In this document: positions 14,814 through 19,685 of the stretch, piece after piece
Layout: every line of letters starts with the position of its first letter
Numbering within the stretch: position 1 is the stretch's first letter
From: Clostridia bacterium
GTDB lineage: Bacteria > Bacillota > Clostridia > Christensenellales > Aristaeellaceae
NCBI GenBank assembly: GCA_900754755.1
Contig: CAAEEC010000189.1
Coordinates: 1-19,685, forward strand
Direction: 5' to 3'
Length of the DNA stretch: 19,685 bases
Notes under the pieces: model-generated
What the model was told of the DNA's origin: nothing
Seen by the model: only the letters and a program-made list of their open reading frames with translations
Database searches by the model: none
Position numbers and translations under genes: made by a program

Positions 14814-16226
14814 TTATCCCAGTTTTTCCGCAATATCCCTCGCCACGACCACGCCCGTCACCGAGGCCTGCATCAAGCCGCGCGTGACGCCAGCGCCGTC
14901 GCCAATGGCATAGAATCCTTCCAGCGCCGTGGCGAAGTGCGAATCCACCTGAATCTTGGAGGAATAGAATTTGACCTCCACGCCATACAGCAGCGTATTG
15001 TTGGAATATAGGCCCGGCGCAATGTTATCAAACGCGCGCAGCGCCTCGATAATGCTGGTCAAATGCCTGTGCGGCAACACAAACGAAAGATCCCCCGGCA
15101 CCGCCGTAGCCAAGGTTGGCTCGGTGGTGGATTTCTTCAGCCGTGAAGCGTCCGTGCGGCGCCCCTTAAGCAAATCGCCTAGGCGCTGCACCATCACGCC
15201 GCCGCCGGTGAGCATGTTGCCCAACTGGGCGATATAGCGGCCATACTCAATGGGCTGCTTAAACGGCTCGGTGAACTTGGTGGAAACCAACAGGGCGAAA
15301 TTGGTGTTGGCCGTGTGCAGCTTGGGATCGAGATAGCTGTGGCCATTGACCACCGCAATGCCGCCGTCATAGTGTTCCTCACTGACCAGTCCGCCGGGAT
15401 TCATGCAGAACGTGCGCACCTTGTTCTCGAAAGTATCGGCGTAATACACCATCTTGGCTTCGTAAAGGTGCTTGGTGAGGTGATCCATGATGGAATTGGG
15501 CGTTTCCACGCGCACGCCGATATCCACTTCGTTGTTGGTCGTCTCAATATTGTGCTCCCAAGCAATCTGCTTTAGCCAAGCGGCTCCACCGCGTCCCGGA
15601 GCGGCCACCACTTTTTTGGCGCGAGCAAGCGACACTTCGCCCGCCGCGTCTTTCAAATATACGCCCGCCACCTTGCCGTTTTCCACCAGCAACTGTTGCG
15701 CGCTGGTGCGCTCGCGGAATTCAAACCCTTCGCATCCCATGAGGGTTTCATACATATTGCGCAAAACCGTGAACGCCTTTTCCGTGCCCAAATGGCGCAC
15801 CGGACAAGGGATCAGGCGGATGTTGTGCCGCGTACACTCGTATTGAATTTCGTCCACCTTGGGATCGTTCAGGCCAAAGACCTCTTGCGGCGCGCCGTGC
15901 TGCAAATAGATGCTATCGGCATATTGAATCAGCGCGCGCACTTCGTTGCGCGGCAAATAATCCGTGATATTGCCGCCTACCTCTTCTGAAAGCGACAGCT
16001 TACCATCGGAAAAAGCGCCTGCGCCCGCCCAGCCGCTCATGATGTTGCACGGCTGGCAACCCACGCAGCGGTTCAGCGTGCGCGCGGGGCAATTGCGGTG
16101 GTCTATGGTGCGCCCCATATCCACCAAAAGAATGCTTGTATTCGGCCTCTTTTGCTCAAGTTCCAGTGCGGTAAATATACCAGCGGGGCCCGCCCCGACG
16201 ACGATCACATCATATTCTTGATTCAT
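14814..16226 (-). CDS. FAD-dependent oxidoreductase, COG2509-like
   Basis: A 470-residue flavoprotein resembling the COG2509 family of uncharacterised FAD dehydrogenases. The N-terminal dinucleotide motif VGAGPAG is at 10-16, and the C-terminal FAD contact YAIGDGAG is near 439-446. A cysteine group at 46, 54, 57 and 60 (within RNCPARTLNRCVGCQPC) is typical of this family and could bind a metal or take part in redox chemistry. The substrate is not known. ATG 16226 has GGAGGG about 5 bases upstream and follows a near-perfect promoter. It is the first gene of the run leading into tsaE-tsaB-rimI, which does not by itself imply a role in tRNA modification. Confidence 0.88.
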   Translation of the reverse strand: MNQEYDVIVVGAGPAGIFTALELEQKRPNTSILLVDMGRTIDHRNCPARTLNRCVGCQPCNIMSGWAGAGAFSDGKLSLSEEVGGNITDYLPRNEVRALIQYADSIYLQHGAPQEVFGLNDPKVDEIQYECTRHNIRLIPCPVRHLGTEKAFTVLRNMYETLMGCEGFEFRERTSAQQLLVENGKVAGVYLKDAAGEVSLARAKKVVAAPGRGGAAWLKQIAWEHNIETTNNEVDIGVRVETPNSIMDHLTKHLYEAKMVYYADTFENKVRTFCMNPGGLVSEEHYDGGIAVVNGHSYLDPKLHTANTNFALLVSTKFTEPFKQPIEYGRYIAQLGNMLTGGGVMVQRLGDLLKGRRTDASRLKKSTTEPTLATAVPGDLSFVLPHRHLTSIIEALRAFDNIAPGLYSNNTLLYGVEVKFYSSKIQVDSHFATALEGFYAIGDGAGVTRGLMQASVTGVVVARDIAEKLG

Positions 16227-16243
16227 TTTAACCCTCCACAATT

Positions 16244-16265
16244 TTCCGGAAAAAAGCTACCGGAA
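16244..16265 (-). promoter_or_regulatory. Leader hairpin before the FAD oxidoreductase
   Basis: On the minus strand TTCCGG (16260-16265) can pair with CCGGAA (16244-16249) across a 10-base loop, just upstream of the ribosome site at 16231-16237. The second arm also belongs to a 12-base palindrome TTTTCCGGAAAA at 16242-16253. It could affect translation or be a protein site; evidence is structural only. Confidence 0.35.
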
Positions 16266-16275
16266 CCAAATATTT

Positions 16276-16304
16276 ATTATATCCGAGATTTTCTGGAAAG
16301 TCAA
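16276..16304 (-). promoter_or_regulatory. Promoter of the FAD oxidoreductase-tsaE-tsaB-rimI operon
   Basis: On the minus strand TTGACT (16299-16304) and TATAAT (16276-16281) are separated by 17 bases, matching 5/6 and 6/6 of the sigma-A consensus. It is the best promoter in the window. Confidence 0.88.
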
Positions 16305-16306
16305 GC

Positions 16307-16335
16307 TTGACAAATGGTACTTTCCGTGATAGGAT
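16307..16335 (+). promoter_or_regulatory. Promoter of the glycerol-3-phosphate oxidation operon
   Basis: TTGACA (16307-16312) and TAGGAT (16330-16335) are 17 bases apart, matching 6/6 and 4/6 of consensus. Its -35 box is only 2 bases from the -35 box of the divergent promoter; together they form a palindrome, GTCAAGCTTGAC. Confidence 0.8.
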
Positions 16336-16344
16336 AATGAAAGA

Positions 16345-16371
16345 TGTGGCCAGAGTGATAGAGACGCCGCA
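16345..16371 (+). promoter_or_regulatory. Candidate antiterminator stem in the glp leader
   Basis: TGTGGC (16345-16350) can pair with GCCGCA (16366-16371), six base pairs with one G-U, across a 15-base loop. The 3' arm is part of the 5' half of the terminator that follows, so the two structures exclude each other. The same hexamer TGTGGC occurs again at 16399-16404 in the terminator's 3' half, competing for the same partner. Confidence 0.5.
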
Positions 16372-16410
16372 GCAAACGCCCGTTAAGGGTTGTTTTGCTG
16401 TGGCGTTTTT
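16364..16410 (+). terminator. Intrinsic terminator (attenuator) in the glp operon leader
   Basis: ACGCCGCAGCAAA (16364-16376) pairs with TTTGCTGTGGCGT (16394-16406) over 13 positions with one G-U, and five T end the structure at 16410. It lies between the promoter and the first gene, 30 bases before the ATG, so it must be overcome for expression. In B. subtilis glp operons a comparable leader terminator is controlled by the antiterminator protein GlpP with glycerol-3-phosphate; the same control is inferred here from the genes downstream. Confidence 0.82.
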
Positions 16411-16440
16411 CTGTGAAAGGCCCTGGAAGGAAGGATACCA

Positions 16441-17883
16441 ATGAAGCAATACGACGTGGCGATCATCGGCGCGGGCGTTGTGGGCGCGTCCATCGCGCGG
16501 ACGTTGTCGCGCTATGCGCTGAAAATTGCCCTGCTCGACGCCCGGGGGGACGTTTCCATGGGCGCTTCGCGCGCCAATTCTGCCATTGTGCACGCGGGAT
16601 ACGACTGTGAACCTGGCACGAACATGGCCCGCCTGAACGTGCGCGGCAACGCCCTGTTTTCCCAATGGTGCGAACATCTCGATGTGCCGCTTATGCGCAC
16701 AGGATCGCTGGTAGTGGCCTTTTCCCCCGAAGAGGAGGAAACGCTGCGGGATCTGCTCGCGCGCGGCCAGAAAAATGGCGTGCCGGATTTGGCGCTGATT
16801 TCCGGCGAAGAGGCTCGCAAGATGGAACCGCGCCTATCAGAAGCGGTCACACAGGCGCTTTATGCGCCCACCGCCGGCATCACCTGCCCCTTTGAATTCG
16901 CCATCGCCTGCGCGGAAAACGCGCGCGCCAGCGGCGCTGAGTGGCTCCTGAACCATAAGGTTACGGGCATCCGCGCAGAAAAGGATTTCCTCATACTGGA
17001 AACAACGGAAGAAAGCGTTGCCGCTCGCCGCGTTGTCAACGCCGCGGGCGTTTACGCCGATGCAATCGCGCGCTTGGTGGGCGACGATTCCTTTTCCATC
17101 CATCCGCGCAAGGGCGAATACCTCCTGCTCGACCGCAACGCGCTGCCTCTGAACACGGTTTTGTTCCAAACGCCCACCAAAATGGGAAAAGGCGTGCTGG
17201 TTTCTCCCACGGTACACAGCAACGCCTATGCTGGCCCCACCGCTGTGGACATCGACGACAAAGAGGACACCTCGGTGTGCCAGAAGAGCATTGACGACCT
17301 CAAGCGCCTTTCGCAAAAGACCGTCCCTGGCATCGATTTCCGCAAAACCATTCGGGCATTTGCCGGCATCCGCGCCCAACCTTCCACAAAAGATTTCATC
17401 CTAGGCCCTTCCGCTCAGGAACCCCGCATGATCCACGCGGCAGGCATTTGCTCCCCCGGCCTTTCCAGCGCGCCCGCCATTGCCGAGGAAATCGCCCAGG
17501 TCGTGCTAGATTCCGGACTTCCCGCCCAGGAGAACGCTTCGTACACGCCCATTCGCCGCGCAATCCCCCGCTTTGCGGAAATGGACGACGCGCAGCGCGA
17601 AGCCATTATCGCGCAAAACCCGCTTTATGCCCGCGTCATCTGCCGTTGCTGTACGGTCACGCAGGGCGAAATCGTGGAAGCCATCCATCGCGGCGCGCGG
17701 GATGTGGACGCGGTCAAGCGGCGCACCATGGCGGGCATGGGGCGCTGCCAAGGCGGATTTTGCGCGCCTCGCGTGATGGAACTATTGGAAAAAGAAGCGG
17801 GCATAGCACCCGATGCTCTCACCAAATTCGGTGGGAGTTCCCACATGATTGCGGGATACACCCGAGGGGAGGAACGCGCATGA
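16441..17883 (+). CDS. GlpA-like FAD-dependent glycerol-3-phosphate dehydrogenase with BFD-like [2Fe-2S] domain
   Basis: A 480-residue flavoprotein. The FAD motif IIGAGVVGASIAR is at 8-20, followed by a DAO-type oxidase/dehydrogenase fold with RANSAIVHAGYD at 44-55. The last 85 residues form a BFD-like [2Fe-2S] domain with Cys401, Cys403, Cys436 and Cys441. This two-domain layout is that of anaerobic glycerol-3-phosphate dehydrogenase GlpA, which oxidises glycerol-3-phosphate to dihydroxyacetone phosphate. The following two genes complete a trio known from Firmicutes and Thermotoga glycerol clusters. The ATG at 16441 has AGGAAGG upstream. Other 2-hydroxyacid or amine substrates cannot be excluded by sequence alone. 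Confidence 0.88.
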   Translation: MKQYDVAIIGAGVVGASIARTLSRYALKIALLDARGDVSMGASRANSAIVHAGYDCEPGTNMARLNVRGNALFSQWCEHLDVPLMRTGSLVVAFSPEEEETLRDLLARGQKNGVPDLALISGEEARKMEPRLSEAVTQALYAPTAGITCPFEFAIACAENARASGAEWLLNHKVTGIRAEKDFLILETTEESVAARRVVNAAGVYADAIARLVGDDSFSIHPRKGEYLLLDRNALPLNTVLFQTPTKMGKGVLVSPTVHSNAYAGPTAVDIDDKEDTSVCQKSIDDLKRLSQKTVPGIDFRKTIRAFAGIRAQPSTKDFILGPSAQEPRMIHAAGICSPGLSSAPAIAEEIAQVVLDSGLPAQENASYTPIRRAIPRFAEMDDAQREAIIAQNPLYARVICRCCTVTQGEIVEAIHRGARDVDAVKRRTMAGMGRCQGGFCAPRVMELLEKEAGIAPDALTKFGGSSHMIAGYTRGEERA

Positions 17884-19139
17884 ACCGCCTGAATTGCGAT
17901 GTCGCCATCATTGGCGGCGGCCCGGCCGGGCTTGCCGCGGCCGTGGCCGCGTATCAAGAAAATCCCAACCTATCCATCGTCGTTTTGGAGCGCGATCGAG
18001 AGCTGGGCGGCATTCTCAACCAATGCATCCACAACGGCTTTGGCCTGCACCATTTTGGCGAAGAACTCACGGGGCCGGAATACGCCCAGCGCTTCGTGGA
18101 ACAGGTGCGCGCGACCCGCGTGGATTGCTGGACGGACGCCATGGTGCTCTCCCTCTCGCCGGAGCGCGAAATTGTGGCCGTTTCGCCCGCGCATGGATTG
18201 GTGCATCTCCAGGCAAAAGCCGTGGTGCTAGCCATGGGCTGCCGTGAACGCACGCGCGGCGCGCTCACCATTCCTGGCACGCGTCCTGCAGGCGTATACA
18301 CGGCTGGCTGCGCCCAAAGGCTGGTGAACATGGAAGGCCTACTGCCCGGCAAACAGGTGGTTATTCTCGGTTCGGGCGATATCGGCCTGATCATGGCGCG
18401 CCGTATGACGTGGGAAGGTGCCAAGGTGGAACTGGTTTGCGAACTGATGCCCTATTCTAGCGGCTTGAACCGCAATATCGTGCAATGCGTGATGGACAAC
18501 GACATTCCCTTAAAATTCAACCACACCGTCACGCGCATCCACGGCAAAGAGCGCGTGGAAGGCGTGACCATATCCGAAGTCGACCCCGCCACGCGCAAGC
18601 CCATCGAAGGCACGGAACAGTTTTATCCCTGCGATACGCTGCTCCTGTCCGTGGGGCTGATCCCCGAAAATGAACTCACGCTCGGTACGGGCGCGGCAAT
18701 GGATCGCGTGACCGGCGGGGCGGAAGTGGATGAAACGCGCGAAACTTCCGTTCCTGGCATTTTTGCTTGCGGAAATGTGCTGCACGTACACGATCTGGTG
18801 GACAACGTCTCCATGGAGGCGGCCATCGCCGGTCGCTCTGCCGCCGCGTATGCCGCGCGCGGCGAAGCGTGCCCGGTCGCACGGCGCGTGGAAGCGCGCG
18901 GCGGCGTGCGCTATGTCGTCCCGCAACGCATCCGCGCGGACGCGCAGGGCGAAATCCCGCTCATGCTGCGCGTAGGCGACGTATACAAAGACGCGACACT
19001 CGTCGCGCGGTGCGGCGAAACCATCCTCGCCAAGCGCAAAAAGCGGATTTTCACCCCAGGAGAAATGGAAACCCTCCCCCTGGACGCGCAACGCATCACG
19101 GGCGACATCATCGTGGAAATGGAGGCGCAAAAGGCGTGA
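17880..19139 (+). CDS. FAD/NAD-dependent oxidoreductase, partner of the GlpA-like protein
   Basis: A 419-residue pyridine-nucleotide-disulfide-type flavoprotein. The FAD motif IIGGGPAG is at 10-17, a conserved GCRERTRG at 120-127, the NAD(P)-binding ILGSGDIG at 162-169, and the second FAD contact GIFACGN at 293-299. It has no redox-active CxxC pair in the usual place, so it is not a thioredoxin reductase; a role in passing electrons from the GlpA-like subunit to NAD or another carrier is likely. ATG 17880 overlaps the previous stop as ATGA and has GGGGAGG 7 bases upstream. Codon use and composition match the flanking genes. Confidence 0.88.
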   Translation: MNRLNCDVAIIGGGPAGLAAAVAAYQENPNLSIVVLERDRELGGILNQCIHNGFGLHHFGEELTGPEYAQRFVEQVRATRVDCWTDAMVLSLSPEREIVAVSPAHGLVHLQAKAVVLAMGCRERTRGALTIPGTRPAGVYTAGCAQRLVNMEGLLPGKQVVILGSGDIGLIMARRMTWEGAKVELVCELMPYSSGLNRNIVQCVMDNDIPLKFNHTVTRIHGKERVEGVTISEVDPATRKPIEGTEQFYPCDTLLLSVGLIPENELTLGTGAAMDRVTGGAEVDETRETSVPGIFACGNVLHVHDLVDNVSMEAAIAGRSAAAYAARGEACPVARRVEARGGVRYVVPQRIRADAQGEIPLMLRVGDVYKDATLVARCGETILAKRKKRIFTPGEMETLPLDAQRITGDIIVEMEAQKA

Positions 19140-19486
19140 AACGCGAATTGATCTGCATCGTATGCCCCATGGGCTGCCATCTCACCGCTGAGATAGAAGG
19201 CGATACCGTCGCCATTTCCGGCAACACCTGCCCGCGCGGCGAACGGTATGGCCGGCAGGAAATCCTGTCGCCCGAACGAACCGTAACTTCTTCCGTCGCC
19301 ATCAGCGGCAGCGCGCACGCGCTTTGCCCCGTAAAGACCGCCGCGCCTGTGCCGAAAGCCAAAGTCGGCGCGGTGCTCGCCGCCATCCGCGGCGCGCATA
19401 TCTGCGCGCCGGTGAAGCTTGGCGATGTCATTCTTGCCAATGTGGCGGATACTGGAGTGGACGTCATCGCCACCGCTCCCCGCTAG
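19136..19486 (+). CDS. DUF1667 four-cysteine protein
   Basis: A 116-residue small protein with Cys7, Cys10, Cys14 (CIVCPMGC) and Cys32 (NTCPRGERYGRQE), the DUF1667 pattern, suited to bind a metal or iron-sulfur cluster. DUF1667 genes typically sit directly after the two flavoproteins seen here, as in the Thermotoga glycerol cluster, so it is probably a subunit of the same electron-transfer complex. The start is GTG 19136, overlapping the upstream stop as GTGA, with GGAGG 10 bases before it. Its exact role has not been shown. Confidence 0.9.
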   Translation: MKRELICIVCPMGCHLTAEIEGDTVAISGNTCPRGERYGRQEILSPERTVTSSVAISGSAHALCPVKTAAPVPKAKVGAVLAAIRGAHICAPVKLGDVILANVADTGVDVIATAPR

Positions 19487-19490
19487 AATC

Positions 19491-19544
19491 AAAAGCACCC
19501 AGAAGATGCGCTTCCATGCGGCGCCTTCTGGGTGCTTTTATTTT
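19491..19544. terminator. Bidirectional intrinsic terminator between glp operon and uppP
   Basis: A perfect 15-bp stem (19491-19505 with 19525-19539) encloses an 19-base loop that has further GCGC pairing. It is followed by TTTTATTTT on the plus strand and by TTTT on the minus strand, so it can stop both convergent transcripts. It begins 5 bases after the DUF1667 stop. Confidence 0.93.
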
Positions 19545-19685
19545 CAAGCAAACGATATCCAGTGGAAAATATAATTGTTGGCCAGCAACACCGCGCCCAG
19601 AATGGCCGTGTACAGCGCGAACCAATTGAGGCTAATTTTGCGGATGATGCGCAGCATAAAGCGGATTGCCAGATAGCCCGACACG
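19544..19685 (-). CDS. uppP: Undecaprenyl-diphosphatase UppP/BacA, C-terminal part
   Basis: The last 47 codons of a minus-strand gene whose start is outside the window. The product reads SGYLAIRFMLRIIRKISLNW followed by a hydrophobic helix and a short tail ending HWISFA. This is the typical end of UppP, where SGYLAIRFMLR leads into the final membrane helix. UppP recycles undecaprenyl pyrophosphate for cell-wall synthesis at the membrane. The stop is TGA at 19546-19544, inside the edge of the shared terminator. The identification rests on this C-terminal signature only. Confidence 0.82.
   Translation of the reverse strand, partial: VSGYLAIRFMLRIIRKISLNWFALYTAILGAVLLANNYIFHWISFA

Noticed and set aside
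1..19685. CRISPR array, tRNA, rRNA or insertion sequence
   Set aside because: No regularly spaced direct repeats, no cloverleaf or rRNA signature and no transposase were seen on either strand by reading.

Overview
The window looks like chromosomal DNA from a moderately GC-rich Firmicute of the Clostridia type. The support is indirect: a YlmC/YmxH-type PRC-barrel protein known from endospore formers and relatives, consensus sigma-A-like promoters, strong Shine-Dalgarno sites, and a three-gene glycerol-3-phosphate oxidation cluster of the kind known from Firmicutes and Thermotoga. The genus cannot be named. Only the first ~180 bases, about one third G+C by hand count, differ in composition.

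Layout. Positions 1-386 hold the possible 5' end of an unknown gene leaving the left edge and a set of hairpin-forming sequences. Positions 387-5013 (minus) hold lon, engB and a GNAT acetyltransferase that runs in frame, without a stop, into a CofE-like ligase domain; a promoter lies before lon. Positions 5109-9122 (minus) hold nrdR, an OmpR-type response regulator, its sensor kinase and a ferredoxin-type aldo/keto reductase. These are closely packed, preceded by a TATAAT promoter and followed by an intrinsic terminator. Positions 9238-13151 (minus) hold an alpha/beta hydrolase, a membrane-anchored MurF-like ligase, a D-Ala-D-Ala ligase and the YmxH-type protein, with their own near-consensus promoter just after rimI. 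Positions 13153-16304 (minus) hold rimI, tsaB, tsaE and a COG2509-type FAD oxidoreductase at the promoter-proximal end. No convincing terminator was seen on the minus strand between 16226 and 5141, so read-through across these modules is possible.

A divergent promoter pair at 16276-16335 separates this from a plus-strand operon (16441-19486): a GlpA-like dehydrogenase, an FAD/NAD oxidoreductase and a four-cysteine DUF1667 protein. Its leader contains an intrinsic terminator and a candidate competing antiterminator, fitting glycerol-type (GlpP-like) antitermination. A strong bidirectional terminator separates it from the 3' end of a convergent uppP-type gene at the right edge.

Most genes are ordinary housekeeping functions: proteolysis, ribosome assembly, tRNA t6A modification, peptidoglycan precursors and nucleotide-reduction control. 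The parts worth a second look are the GNAT-CofE fusion, the MurF-like protein with a membrane domain in place of its UDP-binding domain, the palindromic divergent promoter with the attenuated glp leader, and the hairpins at the left edge. No CRISPR array, tRNA, rRNA, insertion sequence or clearly new defence system was found.
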